Below, in pieces: positions 51,216 through 60,574 of a DNA stretch of 64,000 nt. The stretch comes from Flavobacteriales bacterium. Its GTDB lineage: Bacteria; Bacteroidota; Bacteroidia; Flavobacteriales_F; PHOS-HE28. Numbering within the stretch: the first letter of the stretch is position 1; each line of letters opens with the position of its first letter. Below the pieces are notes generated by a model. It was not told the origin of the DNA. It made no database searches and was given only the letters and a program-made list of their open reading frames with translations. The position numbers were made by a program, and so were the translations under genes. The DNA lies in contig JAHBUK010000002.1 in assembly GCA_019638115.1 (NCBI GenBank), forward strand, positions 255,867-319,866, written 5' to 3'.

Positions 51216-52327
51216 GCAAGCACGGAAGGATACTGGTGGCCATGAGCGGCGGAGTGGACAGCTCCGTGACCGCCTTGATGCTGCATGAGGAAGGATACGA
51301 GGTGATCGGGGTCACCATGAAGACCTGGGACTATGCCGATGCCTCCGGAGGCAAACGCATAACCGGTTGCTGCGACCTGGACAGCATCAACGATGCGCGG
51401 AACATGGCCGTGAGCCGTGGCTTCCACCACATGATCATCGATATCCGCGAGGAGTTCGGGGAATCCATCATCGGGAATTTCACGAGCGAGTACCTCGCTG
51501 GTCGCACGCCCAACCCGTGCGTGCTGTGCAACACCTTCATCAAGTGGGAGGCCCTCTTGAAACGGGCAGACATGATGGGCTGCGAGTTGATCGCCACCGG
51601 GCACTATGCACAGGTGCGTAGCGAACAGCTGCCGGACAGTGCTGAAGCGCGCTGGGTGGTGAGCCGTGGCCTCGATCCCGCCAAGGACCAGAGCTATGTG
51701 CTGTGGGGTCTGGAGCAGAAGAACCTGGCCCGCACACGCTTCCCCATCGGTGGGTTCCGCAAGAGCGAGATCCGGCAGATGGCCATGGACAGTGGCTTCC
51801 CCGAACTGGCGAACAAAAGCGAGAGCTACGAGATCTGCTTCATACCGGACAATGATTACCGCGGCTTCCTGAAGCGCAAGGAACCGGAGGCCACCGCCCA
51901 ACTGGCGCACGGCAAACTGGTGAGCACCACCGGGGAAGCGTTGGGAGAACACGATGGTTATCCTTTCTTCACCATCGGCCAGCGCAAGGGCTTGGGCATT
52001 GCCACCGGCGAGCCCCTGTACGTCACCGATATCCGGCCCGAAACGAACACCGTGGTGCTGGGCCGCAAGGAGGACCTGGACCGGACCATCATGTACGTGC
52101 GTAAGCCGAACTTCCAGAAGATCCCCGTGTTGAAGGGGGAGATGGAAGCCGTAACCAAGATCCGATACAAGGACAAAGGCACGCCCAGCACCCTTTCCAT
52201 GGATGGTGAACATGTGCTTGTGGAATTTCATGCACCCGTGGCAGGCATCGCTCCGGGGCAGTCCGCCGTCTTCTATGACGGTGACGATGTGATCGGAGGT
52301 GGTTTCATCGATCGCCGCACAAACTGA
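51212..52327 (+). CDS. mnmA: tRNA-specific 2-thiouridylase
   Basis: The 371-residue enzyme makes the 2-thio group of U34 in tRNA Lys, Glu and Gln. The PP-loop is LVAMSGGVDSSVTALM (about residues 8-23). GRTPNPCVLCN carries the first catalytic Cys, ATGHYAQV a conserved motif, and SYEICFIPDNDYRGFL the second Cys. FFTIGQRKGLGIAT begins the C-terminal beta domain. Length is standard. It is coupled to the upstream YwqK-like gene. Confidence 0.97.
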   Translation: MSKHGRILVAMSGGVDSSVTALMLHEEGYEVIGVTMKTWDYADASGGKRITGCCDLDSINDARNMAVSRGFHHMIIDIREEFGESIIGNFTSEYLAGRTPNPCVLCNTFIKWEALLKRADMMGCELIATGHYAQVRSEQLPDSAEARWVVSRGLDPAKDQSYVLWGLEQKNLARTRFPIGGFRKSEIRQMAMDSGFPELANKSESYEICFIPDNDYRGFLKRKEPEATAQLAHGKLVSTTGEALGEHDGYPFFTIGQRKGLGIATGEPLYVTDIRPETNTVVLGRKEDLDRTIMYVRKPNFQKIPVLKGEMEAVTKIRYKDKGTPSTLSMDGEHVLVEFHAPVAGIAPGQSAVFYDGDDVIGGGFIDRRTN

Positions 52328-52338
52328 AAACCGGGAAC

Positions 52339-53031
52339 ATGAAAAAGCTCGCCATTCTTTTCGGTGTCTTGGTGCTGCTCCTGCAGGGCTGTAGCAAGGA
52401 GGGTTCCGCCGGTCCACGCGACCTGGGCTACGAGTACTTCCCCGTTACGGTGGGCAATTGGGTGGAGTACCAAGTGGATAGTGTGTGGCGCGACGATTAC
52501 TTCAACATCCACGACAGCGTGAGCTACCGCTTGTTGGAGCGCATCGAAGAAGCTTACACCGATCCCGCAGGCAGGCCCGCGTGGCGCATACACCGCTACG
52601 TGCGCGATGATCAGAACGAATGGCAGGTGCGCGATGTATGGACCTGCACCCGCGACAATTTCTACGCGGAGCGCACCGAGGAGAACGTGAGGCTCTTGAA
52701 ACTCTCCTTCCCCATCAACGAAGGCCGACGCTGGGACTACAACGTGTACAATCCCAACAGCGAATGGGAGATGGCCTTCCGCGAGATCCACAAGCCATAC
52801 AGCTTGAACGGTCTTGCGTTCGATAGCACCTTGATCGTGCGGCAGACCGTGCCCGCCAACTTCGTTGCACGTCGTGATCTGGAGGAGCGTTACGCCAAGC
52901 ACGTTGGCATGGTGCGGAAAAGGCAGGTGGAGACCATCTCCCAATTCGTAACCGTAGGTGGCCAGCCTCCGCAACTCCGTTTGGTAGGGACCTGGTGGAC
53001 CATGGAAGCCGTGGCATACGGAAGCAACTGA
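52339..53031 (+). CDS. lipoprotein of unknown function
   Basis: The 230-residue product has a lipobox (LVLLLQGCSKEG, Cys about 18). The mature part has a beta-sandwich-like fold with YFPVTVGNWVEYQVDSVW at the start and GTWWTMEAVAYGSN at the end. This opening resembles Bacteroidetes lipoproteins whose first strand reads YFPL-GN-WVY; no function is assigned. It stands 11 nt after mnmA and 4 nt before the subtilase gene, suggesting one transcript. Confidence 0.65.
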   Translation: MKKLAILFGVLVLLLQGCSKEGSAGPRDLGYEYFPVTVGNWVEYQVDSVWRDDYFNIHDSVSYRLLERIEEAYTDPAGRPAWRIHRYVRDDQNEWQVRDVWTCTRDNFYAERTEENVRLLKLSFPINEGRRWDYNVYNPNSEWEMAFREIHKPYSLNGLAFDSTLIVRQTVPANFVARRDLEERYAKHVGMVRKRQVETISQFVTVGGQPPQLRLVGTWWTMEAVAYGSN

Positions 53032-53035
53032 TACC

Positions 53036-54700
53036 ATGCGCATGCAACTTCGGAAACCAGCGCTAATCCTGGCCTTCGCCTTGGTATGGGGTGGCGCGGT
53101 GGCACAGACCGCCCCGGATACCTGGTGGGTACAGTTCATCGACAAGGCCAACACGCCGTACAGCGTGGAACAGCCCTTGGAATTCCTGAGCCAGCGGGCG
53201 TTGGAGCGCAGGCAGGCCCAAGGCATCGCGGTTGATGAACTGGACCTGCCCGTGGACCCGGCCTATGTGGGTGCGGTGCTTGCGCTCGGCGAGGTGGAAC
53301 TGGTGAACCGCAGCCGCTGGTTCAATGCCATCACCATCCGCACCGCTGATCCCGGTGTGCTGGAGGCCATCGATGGCCTGCCCTTCGTTTCCGTGGTACG
53401 CGGCACCCGCACGCTGCGTGCGGAGATGCCCGGCCAGGAGAAGTTCGGTGTGCCTGCGGGCATGGCCAGGGGTGGGGGGGAAGAACCCTACGGTGCATCA
53501 TACCTGCAGATCGCCATGATGAACGGGCATCTGCTGCATGAGTTGGAGGCACAAGGGCAGGGCATGCTCATCGGTGTGCTGGATTCCGGGTTCGACAATG
53601 TTGACGTGCTCGATGCCTTCACCACGCTCAGGGACCGTAACGGCATCGTGCTCACCAAGGACATGGTGAACGCTGGTGGCAACATCTACGCGGAGCATTG
53701 GCACGGGCGCTCCGTGCTCTCCTGCATGGCCGCAGAGCTGCCCGGGCAATTGGTGGGTACGGCCCCACAGGCGGACTATGCCCTTGTGCGCACCGAAGCA
53801 GTGGCCTTCGAGCTGTTGATCGAAGAGGACAACTGGGTGAGCGGTGCGGAATTGCTGGACAGCTTGGGCGCTGATGTGCTTAACACTTCCCTCGGCTACA
53901 CGCGTTTCGATTGGGAGGAGCAGGACCATAGCTATGCCGATATGAATGGCCAGACCACCCGCATCAGCATCGCTGCAGGCATCGCCGCCACGCGTGGCAT
54001 GGTGCCCGTGGTGAGCGCTGGCAACCAAGGCGGGTCCGAGTGGTTCCACATCTCCGCTCCGGCCGATGCCATCGGCATCCTTGCAGTGGGAGCAGTTGGT
54101 GATCAGGAACAGCCGGCCCCCTTCAGTTCTCGCGGCCCCAGCGCCGATGGTCGCGTGAAGCCGGATGTGACCGCCATGGGTTGGGGAACCATCGCCTTGG
54201 GTTTCGATGGCACCGAGGTGACCGGTGTCAATGGCACCTCCTTCTCCGGTCCGCTCGTTGCCGGTCTGGTGGCCTGCCTTTGGCAATTGCATCCGGAGCG
54301 CAGCGCTTCCGATATCATGGATGTTGTTCGCAGCACCGCTTCACGCGCTGACGATCCCGACGTGGAGATGGGCTACGGCATCCCCGACTTCATGGCTGCG
54401 CACACACTGCTCTCCAGCACCACGGGTGTTGCCGAACTCGCGGCACCGTCCCTGCGTGTTTTCCCGGTCCCATTCCGGGATCGCTTGACCGTGGAACTGG
54501 ACCAGGACCTGGCCGCAGTGGATCTCAGCCTGTTCGATACCTCCGGTCGTACCGTGCTGCAGCGCCAAGGGCTGAAGTTCGAGTCCGGCAAGTTGCAGAT
54601 CACGGACCCGGTGCTTTCCAGCCTTCCGGAAGGCCTCTACGTGCTGCGCATCCGTTCGGGCGATCTCGTACGGCAGGCCACCGTGGTTCGCACATGGTGA
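53036..54700 (+). CDS. subtilisin-like serine protease with T9SS tail
   Basis: The 554-residue product starts MRMQLRKPALILAFALVWGG, a signal peptide. An S8 peptidase domain covers about residues 155-460: Asp in VLDSGFDNVDVL, His in HWHGRSVLSCMA, and Ser in NGTSFSGPLVAGLVACL, the classic catalytic triad motif GTSxxxP. The first ~130 residues probably form the propeptide. The end (LRVFPVPFRDRLTVEL to VVRTW) is a T9SS sorting domain, so it is exported to the surface or medium. It overlaps aat by 7 nt. Confidence 0.93.
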   Translation: MRMQLRKPALILAFALVWGGAVAQTAPDTWWVQFIDKANTPYSVEQPLEFLSQRALERRQAQGIAVDELDLPVDPAYVGAVLALGEVELVNRSRWFNAITIRTADPGVLEAIDGLPFVSVVRGTRTLRAEMPGQEKFGVPAGMARGGGEEPYGASYLQIAMMNGHLLHELEAQGQGMLIGVLDSGFDNVDVLDAFTTLRDRNGIVLTKDMVNAGGNIYAEHWHGRSVLSCMAAELPGQLVGTAPQADYALVRTEAVAFELLIEEDNWVSGAELLDSLGADVLNTSLGYTRFDWEEQDHSYADMNGQTTRISIAAGIAATRGMVPVVSAGNQGGSEWFHISAPADAIGILAVGAVGDQEQPAPFSSRGPSADGRVKPDVTAMGWGTIALGFDGTEVTGVNGTSFSGPLVAGLVACLWQLHPERSASDIMDVVRSTASRADDPDVEMGYGIPDFMAAHTLLSSTTGVAELAAPSLRVFPVPFRDRLTVELDQDLAAVDLSLFDTSGRTVLQRQGLKFESGKLQITDPVLSSLPEGLYVLRIRSGDLVRQATVVRTW

Positions 54701-55302
54701 TCCCGGATGTGATCGTTCCGACCATTCCGGTAGCGGAACTGTTGCATGCTTATGCGAGTGGCAGGTTCCCCATGTGCCATGAGGATGGCGAACTGTGGTG
54801 GCATGATCCCGATCCCCGCGCCATCTTTCCGCTTGATCGCGTGGCGCCCAATGCCCGCCTGCAGCGCCTGATGCGTTCCGGCCGCTTCCACGTGCAGCGC
54901 GTCTGCAATGCGCTTGACCTGGATGCCGTGATCACCGGCTGCGCCGATCGGCCGGAGACCTGGATCGATGAACGCATCAAGGCTTCCTACGTCCAGCTTT
55001 TCCAAGCGGGTCATTTGCTCGCCTTCGAGGTGTTCGAGGGTGATGAGCGCGTTGGCGGGATCTACGGTGTGGTAATCGGTTCGGCCTTCTTCGGGGAAAG
55101 CATGTTCAACCGGGCACCGAACGCGGGCAAGGTGGTGTTCCATGCCTTGGTGGAGCACCTGAAGCAGAGCGGCTGCACGCTCTTTGATACCCAGTACATC
55201 AACCCTTTCACAGCAAGCCTGGGTGCAGTAGAGGTGCCACGCACCGAATACCTGGCCATGTTGAACAAGGCGATCCACCAAGCCTCAAGCATACTCGCAT
55301 GA
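54694..55302 (+). CDS. aat: leucyl/phenylalanyl-tRNA-protein transferase
   Basis: The 202-residue enzyme attaches Leu or Phe to N-terminal Arg or Lys for N-end rule degradation. YASGRFPMCHEDGELWWHDPDP is the usual opening (written here as two parts: ASGRFPM and LWWHDPDPRAIF). RVCNALDLDAVITGCADRP and DERVGGIYGVVIGSAFFGES match the GNAT-like fold with the substrate-binding site, and SLGAVEVPRTEYL ends the family region. The gene overlaps the subtilase stop and is itself overlapped by the DUF2141 gene. Confidence 0.94.
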   Translation: MVIPDVIVPTIPVAELLHAYASGRFPMCHEDGELWWHDPDPRAIFPLDRVAPNARLQRLMRSGRFHVQRVCNALDLDAVITGCADRPETWIDERIKASYVQLFQAGHLLAFEVFEGDERVGGIYGVVIGSAFFGESMFNRAPNAGKVVFHALVEHLKQSGCTLFDTQYINPFTASLGAVEVPRTEYLAMLNKAIHQASSILA

Positions 55303-55724
55303 TCTTCCGTGTGTTCCTTCCCCTGCTGGCACTCATCGCACCCGCTTCGCTTTTCGCACAGAACAGCCTGGTGCTGGAGGTTACCCTGAACAAGCCCAAG
55401 GATGGAGGAACGCTGCGGGTGGTGCTCTGTCCCGATGCGGCATCCTTCGATTCCGAGAAGGGTTGCATCCTGAAGCAGGTGAAGGTGGACGGTCCCACTG
55501 CCAGTGTGCAGTTCACCGGCCTGGCCGAAGGGACCTATGCCGTGAAAGCCTTCCACGATGTGAACGACAACGGCAAGCTGGACACGAACTGGATGGGGAT
55601 CCCCAAGGAGCCTTACGGCTTCAGCAACGATGCCATGGGGACCTTCGGTCCGCCGAGTTTCCAGCAGGCCGGATTCCCGATCGCTGCAGGCCGCAACAAG
55701 GCCAGCTTCCGCATGCGCGGTTGA
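55299..55724 (+). CDS. DUF2141 family exported protein
   Basis: The 141-residue product starts MIFRVFLPLLALIAPASLFA, a signal peptide. LRVVLCPDAASFDSEKGCI, FTGLAEGTYAVKAFHDVNDN and KLDTNWMGIPKEPYGFSND are the DUF2141 signature. The family is found with outer-membrane and carbohydrate-linked operons in Gram-negatives, without known function. It overlaps aat by 4 nt (ATGA). Confidence 0.92.
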   Translation: MIFRVFLPLLALIAPASLFAQNSLVLEVTLNKPKDGGTLRVVLCPDAASFDSEKGCILKQVKVDGPTASVQFTGLAEGTYAVKAFHDVNDNGKLDTNWMGIPKEPYGFSNDAMGTFGPPSFQQAGFPIAAGRNKASFRMRG

Positions 55725-55727
55725 GCC

Positions 55728-56405
55728 TCAGCGCGGATTTCGCACGACGGCCAGTTCGATGCGGGCGCGATCGGCCAGGTATTGCTGGTACAGGTCGGTG
55801 AATCCGATGCGGTGTTCCAGCGTTTCCGAAGGTCTTCCGCAGAGGCCCATCATCAGTTCGCAGGCTTCGCGCAGGCCATGTTCGCCACCGCTGTGCGCCG
55901 TCAGGATGTCCGCATCGCCGCGGGCAACGATGTGATCTTCCAGAAAGGGGCTGCTCCGGCGTTTCATCAACACCCGGAAACCACATTGGCGCGCCACGGG
56001 CACGTCCAGTACATCATCAAAGAAGAAAGCCACCTGCCGGGGATCCAAGCCGTGTTTGGAGGTGAAGGCATTGAAGGCTTCCGGCTTGTTGGCAAAGCCC
56101 ATGTAGATGCCGTCGAAGCGTTCCCGCTGCGCGAAGCGTTCCGCATCCGGGTTGTGCTGGCCTGTTATGATCGCACACGGCAGCATGCGTCGCTCCCGTT
56201 GCCACAGCGCAAAGCGCAGCAGGTTCACTCCCATGCTGTCCACTTCGCTGAAGGGGCTTCCTCCGGCCGTGTCCTTCCAGCCGTTGTTGAACACACCATC
56301 CCAATCGAAGATGAGGGCGCGCACGGTGCCCAGGTTGCGCTGCAAGGCATCCGGTGGACGCAGGAAACGCGTGCCCAGGTTGGCGAAAGCTTTCAGGTAC
56401 TCCAT
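55728..56405 (-). CDS. HAD family phosphatase, KdsC-like
   Basis: The 225-residue product has the HAD motif I FDWDGVFNNGWKD (about residues 33-45, nucleophile Asp), SMGVNLLRF, AIITGQHNPDAERFA (motif II), and FFFDDVLDVPVARQCGFRVL (motif IV, with two Asp). The opening DxDGVFNNG resembles 3-deoxy-manno-octulosonate 8-phosphate phosphatases and related short C0-type HADs. The missing cap is consistent with tetrameric KdsC. A lipopolysaccharide role is plausible but not shown. Confidence 0.8.
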   Translation of the reverse strand: MEYLKAFANLGTRFLRPPDALQRNLGTVRALIFDWDGVFNNGWKDTAGGSPFSEVDSMGVNLLRFALWQRERRMLPCAIITGQHNPDAERFAQRERFDGIYMGFANKPEAFNAFTSKHGLDPRQVAFFFDDVLDVPVARQCGFRVLMKRRSSPFLEDHIVARGDADILTAHSGGEHGLREACELMMGLCGRPSETLEHRIGFTDLYQQYLADRARIELAVVRNPR

Positions 56406-56434
56406 ACAGGAACGGTTTCCGGTGCTTCTTCAGA

Positions 56435-56875
56435 TCACTCTTCCACGGCCACGTACATCTTGCGGATGCGCATCAGCGGACCCGGGCAATGGGTGCCATG
56501 GCAGTTGGCACAGCTCTGCACAAGTGCATTGTAGGCTTGTGGACGCTCGGCCTTCGGGGCCTTGTACAAGGCATCCAGCTTGGCCAGGTAATCTTTTCCG
56601 AAGGTGGGGTAGGTGATCGGGTCGATGTGCATGCCCTGCGTCGGCGTGGCGGTGAACAAGGTCTTGATGGCAGGCTTCGGTGGCAGTTTGCCGTCGCGCG
56701 CCAATGCCGCCTTCACACTGTCCGCGTGCGCGGCCATGGTGCGCATCAGCAGGGCCAGTTCACTGGTAACATCTTGCTGGAAGGATGCCACGGGTATGCT
56801 GTTGTCCGCATTCCGGCTTGAAGAGCAGGCTACCACGGCAACGATGACAAGAAGGGCGATGAGTTCTTTTCGCAT
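56435..56875 (-). CDS. c-type cytochrome-like lipoprotein
   Basis: The 146-residue product starts MRKELIALLVIVAVVACSSS; Cys17 in VVACSS fits a lipobox. Near the C-terminus SCANCHGTHCPGPLMRI contains a CxxCH heme c site, with helix-forming residues before it, so it could be a single-heme cytochrome of the periplasm or outer membrane. The fold and length (about 125 mature residues) fit cytochrome c' or similar. The start at 56875 is supported by a TACCTTTC site just upstream. Confidence 0.75.
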   Translation of the reverse strand: MRKELIALLVIVAVVACSSSRNADNSIPVASFQQDVTSELALLMRTMAAHADSVKAALARDGKLPPKPAIKTLFTATPTQGMHIDPITYPTFGKDYLAKLDALYKAPKAERPQAYNALVQSCANCHGTHCPGPLMRIRKMYVAVEE

Positions 56876-56962
56876 GGCTTGGCCCGAAAGGTAGAACTTG
56901 GAGGGCGCCCTGACACATTGGCCGTTGTTGGCAATGGGTTCGGGATCTGCTGACGCCCGGCC

Positions 56963-57754
56963 ATGGAGCACACCAAAAAACTGGACCAGTTCGGAAGGCG
57001 CTTCTGGAACGCCCTGATACTGCCGGCGGTGCTGGTGCTCGTGATCTTCCTCGTGCTTTTGGTGGATGAGGTGCTCGGACTGGGCTTGGCCCGTTTTGGC
57101 ATCCTGCCGCGCGACCCCGTCGGCCTGCGGGGCATCCTGTTCGCGCCGCTGTTGCACGGCGACCTTGACCATGCGGTCGGTAATTCCACCGCGCTGCTCA
57201 TGTTGGGCTGGGCCTTGATGTACTTCTATCCGCGCAGTGCCGGAAGGGTCTTCCTCTTCACTTGGTTGGTGAGCGGGGTCTGGGTGTGGATCAGTGCGCG
57301 CGACAGCCACCACATCGGTGCGAGCGGCGTGGTCTACGGACTCGCAGCCTTCCTCTTCATGAGCGGCGTGTTCCGCAGGCAGCGCACGCTGATGGCCCTT
57401 TCGCTGCTGGTGGTCTTCCTCTACGGCAGCATGGTCTGGGGCGTGTTCCCGATCGTGCCCCGCATCAGTTGGGAAGGCCACCTTTGGGGAGCGGTAGGTG
57501 GCACCTTGCTGGCTTGGTACTACCGCAAGTTGCCCGCAGCGATCCAAGACCCCGTTCCCGTGCTTGATGAGGATGATGAGGACGAGGAGCCGCTGATGGA
57601 GCATATGGTACAGGCCGGGGGTGATGGGAACGCCCCGATCCGCATTGTCTACCATTTTCAAAGCGATGCGCCGAGTGGAGCATCAGATGCAGCTGGCGAG
57701 CGTTCCGATCCCGATCGTACCTCCGGCACATGGTCCGCTGGGGACCCTCGCTGA
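56963..57754 (+). CDS. rhomboid family intramembrane serine protease
   Basis: The 263-residue product has six hydrophobic helices between about residues 15 and 190. The catalytic Ser lies in HHIGASGVVYGLA (GxSG) and the His in SWEGHLWGAVGG, both within membrane helices. The family cleaves membrane proteins inside the bilayer. The C-terminal ~75 residues are hydrophilic with an acidic run (LDEDDEDEEPLMEH) and Ser/Asp-rich end, unusual for bacterial rhomboids. No clear substrate or partner is adjacent. Confidence 0.9.
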   Translation: MEHTKKLDQFGRRFWNALILPAVLVLVIFLVLLVDEVLGLGLARFGILPRDPVGLRGILFAPLLHGDLDHAVGNSTALLMLGWALMYFYPRSAGRVFLFTWLVSGVWVWISARDSHHIGASGVVYGLAAFLFMSGVFRRQRTLMALSLLVVFLYGSMVWGVFPIVPRISWEGHLWGAVGGTLLAWYYRKLPAAIQDPVPVLDEDDEDEEPLMEHMVQAGGDGNAPIRIVYHFQSDAPSGASDAAGERSDPDRTSGTWSAGDPR

Positions 57755-57802
57755 CATCGCTCAGGCTTCGTTCATCCTGCACCTGTTTTCTTTACGGGAA
57801 GC

Positions 57803-60496
57803 ATGGATGACAGGACTTATCACCAGCTAAGCCCGGAAGAGACCCTCAATAGGTTCAAGACCTCGGAGGAAGGGCTTACGGAAGCTGAGGCGACCTTACG
57901 CCGCACTCAACATGGCCTAAACCTGATCCCCGAAGCGGGCAGGCGCCATTGGTTCGTGCTGCTCCTGAAGCAGTTCCAGAGCCTGCTGATCTTGATCCTT
58001 GCCATTGCGGCCTTCATCTCCTGGCTCACCGACCACACGGTGGACATGTGGGTGATCCTGGTGATCATCCTGATCAATGCGCTTATTGGTTTCGTGCAGG
58101 AGTTCCGGGCCGAAAAAGCGGTGGAGGCCTTGCGCGACATGCTGGCCCCAACGGCCAAGGTGCGTCGTGCTGGTCGCTTGCGCACCGTGCCGGCCAGCGA
58201 ACTGGTTCCCGGCGACATCATCGTGTTGGAGGAGGGCGACCAGATCCCTGCGGATGCGCGCCTGCTGGATGGCAAGGACCTGCGCTGCATCGAAGCCGCG
58301 CTCACCGGCGAGTCCGTGCCTGTGAGCAAGCGCAGTGATGCACTGCCCAAGGAGACCGGCATGGCCGACCGCCGCAACATGCTCTGGAAGAGTACGCATG
58401 TGGCCGGTGGTAGCGCTGTGGCCGTGGTCACCGCCACCGGCCTCTCCACACAGATCGGGCGTATAGCGGGTTCGCTCACCGCGATCAAGGAGGTGAAGAC
58501 CCATTTCCGCCAGAAGACCGATAAGCTGGCCAAACAGATGGCAGTGGTCGCTAGTCTCAGCGCATCAGCCCTCTTCGCACTGGGCTACGCCTTCCACAGC
58601 ATGGAGGTGGATGAACTGCTCCTGGTTTCCATCGCTGCCTTGGTCTCTGCCATTCCTGAAGGACTCCCGGCAGTGCTCACCATCGTGCTGGCCGTGGGCG
58701 CACACCGCATGGCCCAGCGCAAGGCCATCGTGCGCGAGTTCACCGCCACTGAAACGCTGGGTGCCGTCAGTGTGATCCTCACCGACAAGACCGGCACGCT
58801 CACACAGAACGTGCTATCGGTGGAGCGTGTGGCCCTGCCCGATGGTCCCGTGCGTCGTGTGACCGGCAGTGGCTGGTCGCCAATCGGCAACGTGTTGGAA
58901 GGAGAGGAGGTGTTGGAGGACGAGCAACTCGCCGACATGGAACCGCTGTTGCGCGTGGCAGCGCTGTGCAACAACGCGCAGGTGCAACATGATCCGAAGG
59001 CGGACCAGTACACCCTGGTCGGTGATCCCACCGAAGGGGCCTTGCTGGTGCTGGCGCGCAAGGCCGATGGCAGCGACAGGCACGAAGGCTGGCAACGGGT
59101 GGACGACCTGCCCTTCAACAGCGACCTGAAATTGCGCGCCACCTTGGTGCAGCGCGATGGTAAGCGCCAGCTGCTGGTGGTGGGCGCACCGGAGAAAGTG
59201 CTGGCCTTGTGTGATGGCAGCTGGAACGGGCGCGAGGCCGTGCCGATGGATGCCGCCATGCGCTCCCGCGTGCAGCAACGCATCGAGGATTGGAGCAGCC
59301 AAGCCTACCGCGTGATCGCCCTGGCCTACCGGGAGGTGGATGACATGACCATCGACAAAGAGCGCATCACCGGGCTCACCATGGCGGGGATCACCGGCAT
59401 GATCGATCCGCCGCGCGAGGACGTCCCCGCTGCGGTGCAGGCCTGCCACGGTGCGGGCATCCGCGTGATCATGGCCACCGGCGACCACATCAACACCGCT
59501 GTCGCCATCGGTCGTGCCATCGGCATCGTGCGGCCCGATGTGAAGCCCGGCACCACTCTCGCGCTCAACGAACAACAGTTGGAGAAGCTCGACGAGGCCG
59601 AGTTCGACCGTGCTGTGCGCGAGGTGAACGTTTTCGCCCGTCTCACCCCCGCCATGAAGCTGCGCATCGCCGAGCGCCTGCAACACATGGGAGAGCTGGT
59701 GGCCATGACCGGCGATGGCGTGAACGACGCACCCGCCCTGAAGAAAGCCGATGTGGGCATCGCAATGGGCATCAACGGCACCGATGTGGCACGCGGTTCG
59801 GCCCAAGTGGTGCTCGCCGACGACAACTTCACCAGCATCGTGCATGCGGTGGAGGAAGGCCGCATCGTGTTCACCAACGCACGGCAGACCAGCTTCTACC
59901 TGCTCACCACCAACTTCGCGGAGATCACCACCCTGCTCAGCACCGTGGCCATGGGCCTGCCCATCCCGCTCACCGCCACACAGATCCTCTGGCTGAACAT
60001 GGTGACCGATGGCCTCTGCGATAAAGCCCTCGCCGTGGAGCAGGGGCACGGCGATGTGTTGGGCCAGCAGCCCTTGAAGCGCGGCGAGAACATCCTGACA
60101 GGCGAGGTGGTGCCCTTCGTGCTGATGACGGCCGTGCTGATGGCCGTGATGGCCATCGTAGCCTTCAAGTTCTTCCTGCCTCAGGGTGTGGAGAAGGCCC
60201 GCACCGCCGCCTTCGTCGTCATGGCCTTCTCGCAGCTCTACAACGCCTACAACCTGCGTTCGCTCAAGCGCTCCATCTTCCGCATCGGCGTGTTCAGCAA
60301 CAAGTGGTTCAACCGGGCGATCGTGGCCTCCGTGCTGATCCAAGTGGCCATCATCGAGATCCCCTTCCTGCAGGACCTCTTCCACTTCAAAACCCTCGCG
60401 TTCCTGGAATTCCTCGTCCTCGCACTGGCCGGTTCACTGATATTGGTGGCGGGGGAGGTGTTCAAGTACATGCGGCAGAATTTGCAGAATAGATGA
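57803..60496 (+). CDS. P-type cation-transporting ATPase (calcium type)
   Basis: The 897-residue product is a P2-type ATPase resembling SERCA/PMR1-like pumps that move Ca2+ (or another divalent cation) out of the cytoplasm. LTGESVPVSK (about residues 168-177) is the actuator TGES, ILTDKTGTLTQN (about 324-335) contains the phosphorylated Asp, and MTGDGVNDAPAL (about 634-645) is the hinge. About ten membrane helices can be placed, including a six-helix C-terminal set. IPEGLPAVLTIVLAVG has the PEGL motif of M4 used for Ca binding. Length is normal. Confidence 0.93.
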   Translation: MDDRTYHQLSPEETLNRFKTSEEGLTEAEATLRRTQHGLNLIPEAGRRHWFVLLLKQFQSLLILILAIAAFISWLTDHTVDMWVILVIILINALIGFVQEFRAEKAVEALRDMLAPTAKVRRAGRLRTVPASELVPGDIIVLEEGDQIPADARLLDGKDLRCIEAALTGESVPVSKRSDALPKETGMADRRNMLWKSTHVAGGSAVAVVTATGLSTQIGRIAGSLTAIKEVKTHFRQKTDKLAKQMAVVASLSASALFALGYAFHSMEVDELLLVSIAALVSAIPEGLPAVLTIVLAVGAHRMAQRKAIVREFTATETLGAVSVILTDKTGTLTQNVLSVERVALPDGPVRRVTGSGWSPIGNVLEGEEVLEDEQLADMEPLLRVAALCNNAQVQHDPKADQYTLVGDPTEGALLVLARKADGSDRHEGWQRVDDLPFNSDLKLRATLVQRDGKRQLLVVGAPEKVLALCDGSWNGREAVPMDAAMRSRVQQRIEDWSSQAYRVIALAYREVDDMTIDKERITGLTMAGITGMIDPPREDVPAAVQACHGAGIRVIMATGDHINTAVAIGRAIGIVRPDVKPGTTLALNEQQLEKLDEAEFDRAVREVNVFARLTPAMKLRIAERLQHMGELVAMTGDGVNDAPALKKADVGIAMGINGTDVARGSAQVVLADDNFTSIVHAVEEGRIVFTNARQTSFYLLTTNFAEITTLLSTVAMGLPIPLTATQILWLNMVTDGLCDKALAVEQGHGDVLGQQPLKRGENILTGEVVPFVLMTAVLMAVMAIVAFKFFLPQGVEKARTAAFVVMAFSQLYNAYNLRSLKRSIFRIGVFSNKWFNRAIVASVLIQVAIIEIPFLQDLFHFKTLAFLEFLVLALAGSLILVAGEVFKYMRQNLQNR

Positions 60497-60503
60497 ATTG
60501 GAA

Positions 60504-60550
60504 ATTGCTGATCGCTGATCCCCGCGTCCAGCGTCGGGGGATCAGCAATT
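60504..60550 (+). terminator. hairpin after the P-type ATPase gene
   Basis: GCTGATCCCC pairs with GGGGATCAGC, with outer ATTGCTGATC and GATCAGCAAT arms giving further pairing, 8-54 nt after the stop. Confidence 0.7.
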
Positions 60551-60574
60551 AGCAATTCCGCATCAGCAAGAGAG

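Noticed and set aside
58814..60385. Long minus-strand frame opposite the P-type ATPase
   Set aside because: The plus strand shows TGES, DKTGT and GDGVNDAP motifs; the antisense frame is His/Gly-rich without motifs.
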